A stretch of 64,000 nt of DNA. It comes from Sysuimicrobium calidum (GTDB lineage Bacteria; Sysuimicrobiota; Sysuimicrobiia; Sysuimicrobiales; Sysuimicrobiaceae). The DNA is taken from the NCBI GenBank assembly GCA_031459935.1, contig JAVKHN010000004.1:1-64000 (forward strand), given 5' to 3'. The position numbers and the translations under genes are program-made. Positions 48,711 through 57,877 of the stretch are shown piece after piece; the first letter of the stretch is position 1; the number at the start of each line of letters is the position of its first letter. The notes below the pieces were generated by a model. It searched no databases. It saw nothing but the letters and a program-made list of their open reading frames with translations, and had not been told where the DNA came from.

Positions 48711-49909
48711 GAACCGAGCTCCTTCCGGACGTCCGCGGGCGGTTCGGGCCCTTCGGCGGCCGGTATGTGCCGGAGACCCTGATCCCGGCCCTTCTGGAGC
48801 TGGAAGCCGCCTACGAGGCGCTGCGACAGGATCCGGAGTTCCGGCGGGAGCTGGAGGGGCTTCTGCGGGAGTACTGTGGCCGGCCCACACCTCTGTATTT
48901 CGCCTGCAGGCTCTCGGAGCACCTGGGCGGCGCCCGCATCTACCTTAAGCGGGAGGATCTGCTGCACACAGGGGCCCACAAGATCAACAACGCCCTGGGG
49001 CAGGCCCTGCTCGCGAAGCGCATGGGCAAACATCGGGTGATCGCGGAGACGGGCGCGGGCCAGCACGGGGTGGCCGTGGCCACCGCCGCGGCCATGCTGG
49101 GCCTCCGGTGCGAGGTGTACATGGGGCGGGAGGACGTGGAGCGCCAGGCCCTCAACGTGTACCGGATGGAGCTACTGGGAGCCCGGGTGATCCCCGTGGA
49201 CAGCGGCACCCGCACCCTCAAGGACGCCATCAACGAGGCGTTGCGGGACTGGGTCACGAACGTGCGCACCACCTTTTACGTGATCGGGTCCGTGGTGGGG
49301 CCGCATCCGTACCCCCGCATGGTGCGGGACTTCCAGTCCGTGATCGGCACCGAAGCCCGGCAGCAGATCCTGGAGCGGGAGGGAAGGTTGCCGGACGCGG
49401 TGGTGGCCTGCGTGGGCGGCGGGAGCAACGCCATGGGCCTGTTCTGGGCCTTCCTCGCGGACGAATCCGTGCGGCTCGTCGGCGTGGAGGCCGGAGGGCA
49501 GGGGATCCAAAGCGGACGGCACGCGGCAAGCCTCGTGGCGGGAAGCCCCGGGGTGCTGCACGGGGCCTACACCTACGTGCTGCAGGATGAGGCCGGACAG
49601 GTGCTCGGCACGCATTCCGTCTCCGCGGGCCTGGACTATCCCGGGGTGGGCCCCGAGCACGCGTACCTCAAGGAGACGGGGCGGGCCACCTACGTGGCGG
49701 TCACGGACGAGGAGGCGCTTGAGGCCTTCCATCTCCTGGCCCGCACGGAGGGGATCCTGCCGGCCCTGGAGCCCGCCCACGCCCTCGCGTACCTGAGGCA
49801 CCTCGCCCCGCAGCTGGGCAGAGACGGCGTGGTCGTGGTGGGCCTCTCAGGCCGGGGGGACAAGGACGTGGAAGTGGTGCGGCGGTACGCGCGCCATGAG
49901 CCGGTTTAG
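48707..49909 (+). CDS. trpB: tryptophan synthase beta subunit
   Basis: TrpB joins indole and serine to tryptophan using PLP. The 400-residue protein shows GRFGPFGGRYVPETL at the start, YLKREDLLHTGAHKINNALGQ with the PLP lysine, ETGAGQHGVAVAT, GGGSNAMGLFWAF for phosphate binding, and SVSAGLDYPGVGPEH. This is the standard TrpB1 type. The last 14 bases overlap trpA, a usual sign of tight coupling of the alpha and beta subunits. Confidence 0.97.
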   Translation: MRTELLPDVRGRFGPFGGRYVPETLIPALLELEAAYEALRQDPEFRRELEGLLREYCGRPTPLYFACRLSEHLGGARIYLKREDLLHTGAHKINNALGQALLAKRMGKHRVIAETGAGQHGVAVATAAAMLGLRCEVYMGREDVERQALNVYRMELLGARVIPVDSGTRTLKDAINEALRDWVTNVRTTFYVIGSVVGPHPYPRMVRDFQSVIGTEARQQILEREGRLPDAVVACVGGGSNAMGLFWAFLADESVRLVGVEAGGQGIQSGRHAASLVAGSPGVLHGAYTYVLQDEAGQVLGTHSVSAGLDYPGVGPEHAYLKETGRATYVAVTDEEALEAFHLLARTEGILPALEPAHALAYLRHLAPQLGRDGVVVVGLSGRGDKDVEVVRRYARHEPV

Positions 49910-50690
49910 AGCGCTCTTCGAGCAGCTGCGGACGGAGGGCCGGGCCGCCCTCATGCCCTTCCTCGAGGTCGGGGATCCGGACCTGCAGACCCTGGAACAC
50001 CTGATTCCGGCCGTGGTGGAGATCGGGGCGGATGCCCTGGAACTCGGGGTGCCGTTTTCTGATCCCATCGCGGACGGTCCCACCATGCAGCGGGCCGCCT
50101 ACCGGGCCCTGCAGCGGGGTGTGCGGCTCCAGGAGGCCCTGGAGCTCGTGCGCCGGGTGCGTCGGGTGGTGGACGTGCCCATCGCCGTGATGTCTTACGC
50201 GAACCCCCTCTACCGGTACGGGATCGAGCGGTTCGGCGCGGAGGCCCGGGAGGCGGGTGTAGACGGCATCATCGCCGCGGACATCCCCGCGGACGAGGGG
50301 GATCCCCTCGTACGGGCCGCGCGTCCGGTGGGCCTCGATACCATCTTCCTCGTGGCGCCCACCAGCACCGAGGCGCGGCTGCGCACCGTGGCCGCGGCCA
50401 CCACGGGGTTTCTGTACTGCGTCTCGGTCACCGGGGTGACGGGGGCCCGGGAACGGCTCAGCGAGGAGGCGGAGGACCTCGTGCGCCGGGTGCGGAGGGT
50501 GACGGACCTGCCCGCGGTGGTGGGGTTCGGGATCGCCACACCGGAGCACGCGCGCGCCGCAGCCCGGTTCAGCGACGGGGTGATCGTGGCGAGTGCCCTG
50601 TATCAGGTACTGGAGGCAGCCCGGGATCCCGTGGCGGCCGCGGTGGACTTCCTGCGCCCCTTCGCCCGGGCCCTCCGCTCAGGCCCCTGA
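49896..50690 (+). CDS. trpA: tryptophan synthase alpha subunit
   Basis: TrpA splits indole-3-glycerol phosphate and passes indole through a tunnel to TrpB. The 264-residue TIM barrel has MPFLEVGDP (catalytic Glu), LELGVPFSDPIADGPTMQRA (catalytic Asp), GIIAADIP, FLVAPTSTEARL and FLYCVSVTGVTGARE, then GFGIATPEHA for phosphate binding. It closes the operon. The normal MPYLTAG form near residue 21 reads MPFLEVG. No clear terminator follows in the 63-base gap before the OsmC gene. Confidence 0.95.
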   Translation: MSRFRALFEQLRTEGRAALMPFLEVGDPDLQTLEHLIPAVVEIGADALELGVPFSDPIADGPTMQRAAYRALQRGVRLQEALELVRRVRRVVDVPIAVMSYANPLYRYGIERFGAEAREAGVDGIIAADIPADEGDPLVRAARPVGLDTIFLVAPTSTEARLRTVAAATTGFLYCVSVTGVTGARERLSEEAEDLVRRVRRVTDLPAVVGFGIATPEHARAAARFSDGVIVASALYQVLEAARDPVAAAVDFLRPFARALRSGP

Positions 50691-50753
50691 TCCCTGCAGC
50701 CGCCAGCGCACCGAAACATCCGGGGTCGCGACCGCGACCGTGCCGTAGAGGGG

Positions 50754-51131
50754 TCAGCGGCGTTTGAAGGCCTCCACCAGGGCCTCCGCCTGTGCTGCGG
50801 AGACCCCGGAGAGCACGAGATCCAACTGCACCGCGTTGAACACCGTGAGGTCCGGCCGCACGGGCGCGGAGCGGTCCACGGTCCCCGTGATGTGCGCCTC
50901 CACCCGGGGGATGGGAAAGCCGGACTCCCGGGCCAGGACCTCTACCAGCTCCACCGCGCAGGTGGCCACCCCGGCCAGGAACAGCTCCCCGGGTGTGATC
51001 TCCTCGCCGGGGCACCCGTTCTGCACAGGCCCGTCCACCACGAGGTGGTGGTTGCGGGCGGAACAGACCACCCGACCGAAGATCCCGCTGGATCGGGCCG
51101 CGGCCTCGTAAACCCGTACCTCCTGTGCCAT
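50754..51131 (-). CDS. OsmC-like protein
   Basis: The 125-residue protein matches the OsmC/Ohr fold, with the paired cysteine region around GELFLAGVATCAVELVEVLARE (Cys58) and another Cys in QNGCPG (Cys40). Ohr and OsmC reduce organic peroxides with two cysteines. Here the spacing (40 and 58) is shorter than the usual 60 or so residues, so peroxidase activity is uncertain. ATG 51131 follows GGAGGGAG. It runs in the same direction as the manganese catalase but behind its terminator. Confidence 0.8.
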   Translation of the reverse strand: MAQEVRVYEAAARSSGIFGRVVCSARNHHLVVDGPVQNGCPGEEITPGELFLAGVATCAVELVEVLARESGFPIPRVEAHITGTVDRSAPVRPDLTVFNAVQLDLVLSGVSAAQAEALVEAFKRR

Positions 51132-51278
51132 CGCTCCCTCCTCACCGGCCGAGATGGTGGTAGTCGGGGTTGGAGTCCAGCCTAGGGCGTTCGCCCGGAC
51201 GCTCCGTCGCCCTGCCCTCCAGGGTGTTCCGTTCGGCGATCTGGGGGAGAAATCCTGGGGTGCGCGGAGCGCTTAAAG

Positions 51279-51320
51279 ACCGCGGGGGAGGCTCCTGGAG
51301 CCTCCCCCGCGGTACGAGGG
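51279..51320 (-). terminator. terminator after the manganese catalase gene
   Basis: A 16-base GC-rich arm (51280-51295) pairs with its complement (51297-51312) around a single T, giving a very stable hairpin. On the minus strand TCTTTAAGC follows. It lies 11 bases past the catalase stop. Between it and the OsmC gene (51132-51279) I see nothing else. Confidence 0.75.
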
Positions 51321-51331
51321 CAAACCCCGCC

Positions 51332-52219
51332 TCAGCTGGTCGCGAGCTTCTTCGCCAGCTCCGTGATCTCCGCAGGCTCTAGACCCGGCGCGAACTCCTC
51401 CGGGAGCGGTGGCAGCACCGGCACAGGACCGCCCGGAGGCGGCCCGTCCACCACCACGAGATCTCCATCCCCCGTGGGTGCGGGGCCGCGCCAGATGCGG
51501 GCGATGTCCCGGTAGTCCTCGGGGCTGAAGCGGTACAGGGTGCGGTGCACGCCCGCCTGCTCGTACTTCCGGGCCTCCGGGAACTTCGCGTTGGGGATGT
51601 TGGGGATGGGCAGAAGCCTGGTGAGGTCCACGCCCGTGAGGGTCTCCACCGCTTTGCCGTAGGCGGTGGCGTGCACTCCGCCCCGCACCAGGAGGTATCC
51701 GATCATCTCCCGGGCCACGGGGTTGCGGGTCATCTCGTAGACCCGGATTTTGTGCAGCCGCGCCCCGCACTCCAGGAAGAAGTTGTGCAGCAGATCCAGC
51801 ACGAGGTTGCCGCTGTTGAATACGTAGTCCCCGTGCCAGAACGCACCCATGGAACCGCCCACGAAGGCGGTCTGGGCCGTGCTGACGAAGTGGTAGGTGG
51901 AGCGCACATCCTTGCCGGGCTCGAGCGGTGCCTCCACGGGGTCCTTGGCCTGGGTGGTGCCCGTGAGCAGGAGGTTGATGGTGGCGGAGACGAGCTCGAT
52001 GTGGCCCAGCTCCTCCGTGGCGATGTTCGCGATGAGGTCCCGGTAGGGCTTGAGCTGATCGTGCCCGCGGAAGTTGAAGGATTGATAGGTGTAGTTCATG
52101 AGGGTGGACATCTCCCCGAACCGGCCGCCCAGCAGGTCCTGGACCGCGGCCGCGGCGTTGGGATCCGGCTCCTTGGGAGCCGGCAGCTCGATCTGCAACC
52201 GATCGATCCGCAGATACAC
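51332..52219 (-). CDS. manganese catalase
   Basis: The 295-residue protein dismutates hydrogen peroxide with a dinuclear Mn centre. The five ligands of the Lactobacillus enzyme have clear partners: Glu36 in GEMSTLMNY, Glu70 and His73 in TEELGHIE, Glu150 in FFLECGARLHK, and His183 in RGGVHATAYG. The four-helix core ends near 215; a proline-rich tail follows. GTG 52219 lies 7 bases after AAAGGAGG. The divergent gene is an AraC-type regulator. Confidence 0.94.
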   Translation of the reverse strand: MYLRIDRLQIELPAPKEPDPNAAAAVQDLLGGRFGEMSTLMNYTYQSFNFRGHDQLKPYRDLIANIATEELGHIELVSATINLLLTGTTQAKDPVEAPLEPGKDVRSTYHFVSTAQTAFVGGSMGAFWHGDYVFNSGNLVLDLLHNFFLECGARLHKIRVYEMTRNPVAREMIGYLLVRGGVHATAYGKAVETLTGVDLTRLLPIPNIPNAKFPEARKYEQAGVHRTLYRFSPEDYRDIARIWRGPAPTGDGDLVVVDGPPPGGPVPVLPPLPEEFAPGLEPAEITELAKKLATS

Positions 52220-52344
52220 CCTAATCCCTCCTTTCCGGATGGGGTCCGGTCTTCAGTGTGCGGAAGGGGTCTGCGGGGGCGAAGGCCGCGGTCGATCCAA
52301 AGAGTGCCCGAACCGACCACCCCCCCTCGTCCGGGAGGGCCCGC

Positions 52345-53238
52345 ATGCGGCATCCTAGGGGTGTGCAGGTGGCGCTGCTGGACCGGACCCCCATCTCCCC
52401 GCCCTACCCGCCTCCGGGAGCCCTCGAGGCGTGGGGATGGGTGTGGGACCAGGTGCAGATCGGTTTTCTGGAGGGGCGAGCGTATGCCGGGGAACCCGGG
52501 TGGGGCCTGGAGCGCCGTACGGTTCCCAACGCGCTTGCGGTGCTGGTCCTGGAGGGCAGGAGCGTGTGGCGGATCGGGGATCGATCCGTGGCTGCAGGCC
52601 CCGGAGACCTCCTGCTCATCCCGGAAGGCGTTCCGCACGCGGCGGAGCCTTCCCCCGCGCCCGTCCACCTGCTCTCCGTTCACTTCACCGCCCGCGTGCT
52701 CGGGACGCAGTGTCTGCTCCTGGTGCTGGGGTTTCCGGTGGTACTCAAGGACAGGGCGTCCGCGGACGTGATTCAGGAGCTCGTGCGGTTGACCACGCAC
52801 GAGCCGCCCGGGTGGCGGCAGCGGGGCCGGGCGCTCATCACGGAGCTCCTGCTGCGGACGGTACACGAGCGGCCCGCGGACTTCCGGCCCATGCAGGTGC
52901 AGGAGGTACGCGCGCTCCGGCTGCTGTGCCACGTGTTCCAGCTCCTCGAGGGCACGGACGGCGGGATGCGCGTGGCGGAGCTGGCCCGGGCCGCGGCCTG
53001 CTCGCCCACCCACCTGCGTCGGCTCTTCCGGACGGCCCTGGGGATGTCCCCGAGCCGGTATCTCCTGGAACGCCGGTTGCAGCGGGCCGCGGAGCTCCTG
53101 CGCGGTACGGACCACACGGTGCAGCAGGTGGCGGAGCGGTGCGGGTTCGAAAGCCTCTCCCACTTCCATCGGCACTTCAAGGCCCGGTACGGGTGCACGC
53201 CGCTGGCATTCCGGACTCGGCTTACGCAGCCGCCGTGA
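52345..53238 (+). CDS. AraC-family transcriptional regulator
   Basis: The 297-residue protein has an N-terminal cupin-like sensor domain (about 45-125, with RRTVPNALAVLVLEGRSVWRIG and PGDLLLIPEGVPH). The C-terminal double HTH domain spans about 190-290: VAELARAAACSPTHLRRLFRTALGMSPSRYL for the first helix-turn-helix and VQQVAERCGFESLSHFHRHFKARYGCTPLAFR for the second. Divergent to the manganese catalase gene, with 125 bases between, it may regulate it. ATG 52345 is 5 bases past GGGAGGG. The effector is unknown. Confidence 0.9.
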   Translation: MRHPRGVQVALLDRTPISPPYPPPGALEAWGWVWDQVQIGFLEGRAYAGEPGWGLERRTVPNALAVLVLEGRSVWRIGDRSVAAGPGDLLLIPEGVPHAAEPSPAPVHLLSVHFTARVLGTQCLLLVLGFPVVLKDRASADVIQELVRLTTHEPPGWRQRGRALITELLLRTVHERPADFRPMQVQEVRALRLLCHVFQLLEGTDGGMRVAELARAAACSPTHLRRLFRTALGMSPSRYLLERRLQRAAELLRGTDHTVQQVAERCGFESLSHFHRHFKARYGCTPLAFRTRLTQPP

Positions 53239-53243
53239 GGTGG

Positions 53244-54389
53244 CTACTCCTGTATGCGGGCGACGGTCCGGCTTTTCCGGAACCGGTCGAGGGTAAAGGG
53301 CCGGGCGATCTCCAGTAGCTCCCCGTGGAGGATGTAATGGGAGATCACCTCCGCGGTGATGGGTGCCAGCAGAATCCCGTTGCGGTAGTGACCCGTGGCC
53401 AGCACCAGCCCCTCCACCTCCGTGGGGCCCAGGATGGGTGCGTCGTCCCGGCTGCCGGGTCGGAACCCCACCCACGTGTCCACCAGCGGCAGCTCCTCGA
53501 TCCCCGGGAGGATCTCCCAGGCTCCCCGCAGCAGCTGCAGGATCCCGCCCGCGGTGAGGCTCCCGTCAAACCCTTTTTCCTCCACCGTGGCCCCCACCAG
53601 CAGCCGGCCATCCCGCCGCGGCACGAGGTACGCATCCGGTCCCCACACCACGTGCCGGAGAAGGGGTGCGTCGCGCGGCATCTGCACGGCCAGCATCTGC
53701 CCCTTGACGGGCCGGACGGGAGGCCGCACGGAATCCGGAAGGCCCGGGAGGGTGGCGGACCAGGCCCCCGCGGCCAGAACCACCCAGGAGGCCTCGAGAA
53801 ACGTGTGCGGCAGGCGCACGCCCAGCACCCGTCCCTGGTCCACCACGATGCGGGTCACCTCCGTGTTCTCCCGAAGCCGACCTCCGGCCCGGCGGAAGGC
53901 TTCCGCCAGGGCCCGGGCCACCTTCACGTTGTCCACCTGGTGGTCGAGGGGGCTGCGGATGGCGGCCGCGACCCGGTGGGAGAGGTAGGGCTCCATGCGC
54001 CGGGCTTCCTCCCCGGACAGCCACTCCGTGGGAAGCCCGTGCCGCTTCTGGAACCCGTACAGGAACCGCAGCCGTTCCACGTCATCCCGGTCCAGGGCCA
54101 CCACGAGCGTCCCCTCGTCCCGGTAGTCCACCACCAGGCCGCTTGCCGCCTCCAGCTCCTGGGCGAACGCCACCCACCGGTCCCGGCTTGCCCGCAGCAG
54201 CGGCAGCATCCACTCCTCACCCGGCTCCGCCTCCGCGTACGGGGCCAGCATGCCCGCCGCGGCCGCGGTGGCGCCTAGGCCCGCCTGGCCCTTCTCCAGG
54301 ATGGTCACGGAGCGGCCCGCGCGGGCCAGGTACCAGCCGATGCTGAGCCCGCAGATCCCGCCGCCGACGATCGCCACCTCTTCCGGCAT
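53244..54389 (-). CDS. thiO: glycine oxidase
   Basis: ThiO oxidises glycine to iminoglycine for the thiazole part of thiamine. The 381-residue FAD enzyme has the Rossmann start VAIVGGGICGLSIGWYLARAG (GxGxxG), the ILEKG ribose-binding acid, GLGATAAAAGMLAPYAEAEPGEE typical of ThiO, and the final ATGHYRNGILLAPITAEVI. No other thiamine genes are near. It is the last gene of the rib operon, 3 bases after ribH, so its FAD-dependent product is made together with the flavin enzymes. Confidence 0.88.
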   Translation of the reverse strand: MPEEVAIVGGGICGLSIGWYLARAGRSVTILEKGQAGLGATAAAAGMLAPYAEAEPGEEWMLPLLRASRDRWVAFAQELEAASGLVVDYRDEGTLVVALDRDDVERLRFLYGFQKRHGLPTEWLSGEEARRMEPYLSHRVAAAIRSPLDHQVDNVKVARALAEAFRRAGGRLRENTEVTRIVVDQGRVLGVRLPHTFLEASWVVLAAGAWSATLPGLPDSVRPPVRPVKGQMLAVQMPRDAPLLRHVVWGPDAYLVPRRDGRLLVGATVEEKGFDGSLTAGGILQLLRGAWEILPGIEELPLVDTWVGFRPGSRDDAPILGPTEVEGLVLATGHYRNGILLAPITAEVISHYILHGELLEIARPFTLDRFRKSRTVARIQE

Positions 54390-54392
54390 GGC

Positions 54393-54866
54393 CTATCGCT
54401 CGCCCTCCGGCAGCACCTTCAGCAGGTTCGCCATCTCCAGGGCGGCCAGGGCCGCGTCCCGTCCGCGGTTTCCGCCCTTCGTGCCCGCCCGCTCCAGGGC
54501 CTGCTCCAGGGTGTCCGCGGTGAGGATCCCGTAGATCACAGGGACACCGGTGCTGAGCGCCGCCTGGGCCACGCCCGCCGCACTCTGGCCCGCCACGTAC
54601 TCGAAGTGCGGGGTTGCTCCCCGGATCACGGTCCCCAGACAGATCACCGCGTGGTACCGGCCGCTTCGAGCAAGGCGCAGGGCCACAAGCGGGATCTCGA
54701 AGGCACCCGGAACCCAGGCCACGTCCACCTCCTCCGCCCCGTGCCGGCGCAGGGTGTCCAGCGCCCCTTCCAGGAGCAGGCGGGTGATGGCCTCGTTGAA
54801 CCGGCTCACCACCACGCCCACACGCAGCCCCCGTCCGTCCAGATGTCCCTCAAACGCCTGTCCCAA
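54393..54866 (-). CDS. ribH: 6,7-dimethyl-8-ribityllumazine synthase
   Basis: RibH condenses the pyrimidine with dihydroxybutanone phosphate. The 157-residue protein has the substrate motifs VVSRFNEAIT, VPGAFEIPL, CLGTVIRGATPHFEYVA with the catalytic His, GVPVIYGILT, and NRGRDAALAALEMANL. It forms 60-mer or pentamer shells. The start overlaps ribBA by 17 bases and thiO follows after 3 bases. Confidence 0.96.
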   Translation of the reverse strand: MGQAFEGHLDGRGLRVGVVVSRFNEAITRLLLEGALDTLRRHGAEEVDVAWVPGAFEIPLVALRLARSGRYHAVICLGTVIRGATPHFEYVAGQSAAGVAQAALSTGVPVIYGILTADTLEQALERAGTKGGNRGRDAALAALEMANLLKVLPEGER

Positions 54867-56082
54867 GGAGCTCCTCCACGCCGTCCAGCAGATGGCCCAG
54901 GCGCATCCGCTTGGCCCGCAGGTAGGCCAGGTTCTCCGGTCGCACGCCCACCACCAGCGGCACGCGTTCGCTCACCTCGATCCCGCCCCGCTGCACCGCC
55001 TCCATCTTCGCGGGGTTGTTGGTGAGGAGCCTCACGCGCCGCACGCCCAGTAGTCGCAGGATTTGAGCGCCCACCATGTGGTCCCGGGCGTCCGGCGGGA
55101 AGCCCAGGGCGAGGTTGGCCTCCACGGTGTCGTGCCCCAGGTCCTGCAGGGCATAGGCCCGCACCTTGTTCGCCAGGCCGATCCCCCGGCCCTCCTGCCG
55201 CAGGTACACCACCACACCCTTTCCGGCCGCGGCGATGCGTTCCAGGGCGGTCACCAGCTGTGCCCCGCAGTCGCACCGCCACGAACCGAACACGTCCCCC
55301 GTGGTGCACTCCGAGTGCAGCCGCACGAGCACCGGTTCTGGGTCGGAGACCTCTCCCAGCACCAGGGCGAGGTGCGTCTGGTCCGTGTACCGGTGGGCGA
55401 AGGCCACTAGGCGCCAGGTCACGCCGTGGGCAGGGATCCGGGTTTCCGCCACGGGCTCCACCACGCACTCCCGCTCCAGCCGCCACCGCACGAGATCTGC
55501 CACCCGCAGCAACCGCAGCCCGTGGCGCGCGCAGAAGTTCAGGAGTTCCGGCAAGCGGGCCATGCGGCCGTCCGGTGCCAGGATCTCGCAGATGGCCGCC
55601 ACGGGCTGTAGGCCCGCAAGCCGCACCAGCTCCACCGCGGCCTCCGTGTGCCCCTGCCGCTCCAGGACCCCACCGTCCCGCGCCACCAGCGGAAACACGT
55701 GGCCGGGCCGGTCCAAGTCCTCCGGTCGGGTGGCGGGATCCGCCAGGACCCGCAGTGTGGTGGCCCGGTCGTAGGCGGAGACCCCAGTGGTGACGCCTTT
55801 GCGGGCGCTCACGGAGATGGTGAACGCGGTGCCGAACCTGCTGGTGTTCTCGGCAGCCATGGGCGGAAGATGCAGGGCCTGGGCCCGCCCCCGGGTGAGG
55901 GGAGCGCACAGGAGCCCCCGTCCTTCCCGCAGCATGAAGTTCACGGCCTGCGGGGTGGCGTGGGCGGCGGCGAGCACCAGATCCCCCTCGTTCTCCCGGT
56001 CCTCATCGTCCACCACCACCACGAACTCGCCGCGTCCGATGCGCGCCGCGGCCTCCTCCACGGAGATCCAGGGTTCGGTCAT
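54850..56082 (-). CDS. ribBA: bifunctional DHBP synthase / GTP cyclohydrolase II
   Basis: The 410-residue fusion makes both riboflavin precursors. The N-terminal RibB half (1-205) holds FVVVVDDEDRENEGDLVLAA and TGVSAYDRATT. The RibA half (about 210-405) holds LVRLHSECTTGDVFGSWRCDCGAQL (zinc cysteines), YLRQEGRGIGLANKVRAYALQD and LLTNNPAKMEA. Both active sites look intact. ATG 56082 overlaps the ribE stop by four bases. The frame stays open upstream to 56610, but that is the shadow of ribE. Confidence 0.96.
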   Translation of the reverse strand: MTEPWISVEEAAARIGRGEFVVVVDDEDRENEGDLVLAAAHATPQAVNFMLREGRGLLCAPLTRGRAQALHLPPMAAENTSRFGTAFTISVSARKGVTTGVSAYDRATTLRVLADPATRPEDLDRPGHVFPLVARDGGVLERQGHTEAAVELVRLAGLQPVAAICEILAPDGRMARLPELLNFCARHGLRLLRVADLVRWRLERECVVEPVAETRIPAHGVTWRLVAFAHRYTDQTHLALVLGEVSDPEPVLVRLHSECTTGDVFGSWRCDCGAQLVTALERIAAAGKGVVVYLRQEGRGIGLANKVRAYALQDLGHDTVEANLALGFPPDARDHMVGAQILRLLGVRRVRLLTNNPAKMEAVQRGGIEVSERVPLVVGVRPENLAYLRAKRMRLGHLLDGVEELLGTGV

Positions 56083-56669
56083 CGCCCCTCCCTCCACCCG
56101 CTCAGCAGCTGTTCCACGTACTTGGCCAGGATGTCCGCCTCCAGGTTCACGAGCTCCCCGGGACCGCGCCGGCCCAGGGTGGTATGCCGCAGGGTGTACG
56201 GGATGAGGCACACGGAGAACACCTCCCCCCGCACGCCCGCCACCGTGAGGCTCACCCCGTCCACCGCCACGGATCCCCGTGGCACGAGATACCGAGCCAC
56301 CTCCGACGGGGCGCTGATCTCCATCCACACGCACTCCCCTTCCGGCTCCAGGGACATCACGCGGCCCGTGCCGTCCACGTGCCCCTGCACGAAGTGTCCC
56401 CCAAGCCGCCCCGTGGCGAGAAGCGGCCGCTCCAGGTTCACCGCGTCTCCCGGTCCTCGCAGCCCCAATGTGGTGCGCTGCAGGGTGGCGGGGCTCAGGT
56501 CCACGGCGAACGCGAAGGGCCGGAGGGCCACCACGGTGAGGCACACTCCGTCCACCGCGATGCTGGAACCCTCCCGCAGATCCTCCAAAACCCGCTCTGC
56601 TCCAATCCACAGGCGGGCATCGGTGCGCTCCAAGACGCGGCCGACCTCCTCCACGATCCCGGCGAACAT
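56079..56669 (-). CDS. ribE: riboflavin synthase alpha chain
   Basis: RibE dismutates two lumazine molecules to riboflavin. The 196-residue protein has two lumazine-binding halves: MFAGIVEEVG, GSSIAVDGVCLTVV and HFVQGHVDGTG in the first, and GSVAVDGVSLTVAGV and LIPYTLRHTTLG in the second. Both halves repeat the same fold, as in all family members. Start ATG overlaps the ribD stop (TGATG). Confidence 0.95.
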   Translation of the reverse strand: MFAGIVEEVGRVLERTDARLWIGAERVLEDLREGSSIAVDGVCLTVVALRPFAFAVDLSPATLQRTTLGLRGPGDAVNLERPLLATGRLGGHFVQGHVDGTGRVMSLEPEGECVWMEISAPSEVARYLVPRGSVAVDGVSLTVAGVRGEVFSVCLIPYTLRHTTLGRRGPGELVNLEADILAKYVEQLLSGWREGR

Positions 56670-57805
56670 CACCGCACCCGCCCGGCCCCCGCGACCTCTC
56701 CTCGCACGGGTAAAGCCCCGCTCACCTCCGCCTCCACGCACAGATCCGTCCCCACGGGCCGCACGGTAAGGTTGCGGAGCCGCAGGGCCTGTGTGATCTC
56801 CGCGATGCCCGCACCGCCCACAGGACCTGGAGCCTCGCGTCCTCCCATCAGCACCGGCGCGATGAAGGCCACGATGCGATCCGCAAGCCCGGCTTCCAGC
56901 ACCGCGGCATGGAGGGTACTCCCGCCTTCCACCAGCACGCTCAGCACCCCGCGTTCTCCAAGCCGCCTGAGGAGGTCCCGGAGAGAGACCCGGCCGTCCT
57001 CCGCCGCGCACACCCATACCTCCGCCCCACAGCGCCGAAGCCGCTCCGCCTCCTCGGGTCGTGCCCGGGGGGTCGCGGCCACCACCACCGGAGAACTCCC
57101 TTCCCGCAGCATCCGGGCATCCGAGGGGGTGCGCAGATGGCTGTCGGCCACCACCCGCAGGGGATCCCGACCTCCGGGGATCCGGCAGGTGAGGGCGGGG
57201 TCGTCGCGCAGCACGGTTCCGATTCCCACCAGCACCGCGTCGTGAACATCGCGCAGCCGGTGGGCCTCTTCCCGGGCCTGGGGGCCGGTGATCCAGCGGG
57301 AGGAGCCCGTGCGGGTGGCGATGCGGCCATCGAGGGACATGGCCCACTTCACGGTCACGAGCGGAAGTCCGGTAGTGCGGTGCTTGAGGTACGGGGCGTT
57401 GAGCCGCCGCGCCTCCTCCTCCAGCACGCCCACCTCCACCTCCAAGCCGGCCGCCCGCAGCCGTGCGATGCCCCTTCCGCGTACCCGGGGATCCGGATCC
57501 TCGTGAGCCACCACCACCCGGCTGATCCCTGCGGCCAGGATGGCCTGTGTGCAGGGAGGCGTCCGACCGTGGTGGTCGCAGGGCTCCAGGTTCACGTACA
57601 GGGTGGCGCCTCGGGCGAGGGGTCCTGCGGCCCTCAGGGCCACCACCTCCGCGTGAGGAGCTCCCGCGGCCGCGTGGTACCCGCAGCCCACCTCCTGCCC
57701 CTGCCGCACCACCACCGCGCCCACAAGGGGGTTGGGGCTCGTACGGCCCTGGCCGGACCGGGCCATCTCCAGGACCCGGCGCATCCAGTAGGCGTCGTCA
57801 ACCAT
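56669..57805 (-). CDS. ribD: bifunctional riboflavin deaminase/reductase
   Basis: RibD deaminates and reduces the pyrimidine intermediate. The 378-residue protein has an N-terminal deaminase (1-145) with GRTSPNPLVGAVVV, PHAEV (His, Glu) and LEPCDHHGRTPPC (zinc Cys), and then an RibD_C reductase with KWAMSLDGRIATRTG and LVEGGSTLHAAVLEAGL. ATG 57805 gives the normal start (MVDDAYWMRR). It lies 2 bases from a stable hairpin and behind the FMN riboswitch, so it is the point of control. No strong Shine-Dalgarno is free. Confidence 0.95.
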   Translation of the reverse strand: MVDDAYWMRRVLEMARSGQGRTSPNPLVGAVVVRQGQEVGCGYHAAAGAPHAEVVALRAAGPLARGATLYVNLEPCDHHGRTPPCTQAILAAGISRVVVAHEDPDPRVRGRGIARLRAAGLEVEVGVLEEEARRLNAPYLKHRTTGLPLVTVKWAMSLDGRIATRTGSSRWITGPQAREEAHRLRDVHDAVLVGIGTVLRDDPALTCRIPGGRDPLRVVADSHLRTPSDARMLREGSSPVVVAATPRARPEEAERLRRCGAEVWVCAAEDGRVSLRDLLRRLGERGVLSVLVEGGSTLHAAVLEAGLADRIVAFIAPVLMGGREAPGPVGGAGIAEITQALRLRNLTVRPVGTDLCVEAEVSGALPVRGEVAGAGRVR

Positions 57806-57807
57806 AA

Positions 57808-57835
57808 GCGCCCGAAGGAATGGACCTTCGGGCGC
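57808..57835 (-). promoter_or_regulatory. hairpin directly before the ribD start
   Basis: On the minus strand GCGCCCGAAGG and CCTTCGGGCGC form an 11-base stem with a TCCATT loop, ending 2 bases before ATG 57805. No T-run follows, so it is not a normal terminator. It contains the only GAAGG that could bind the ribosome. It may be the expression platform of the FMN aptamer. Confidence 0.6.
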
Positions 57836-57877
57836 AGGGAAACCAGCTGGGAAGGGCGCAGCGCTCCCGTTTTGCCC

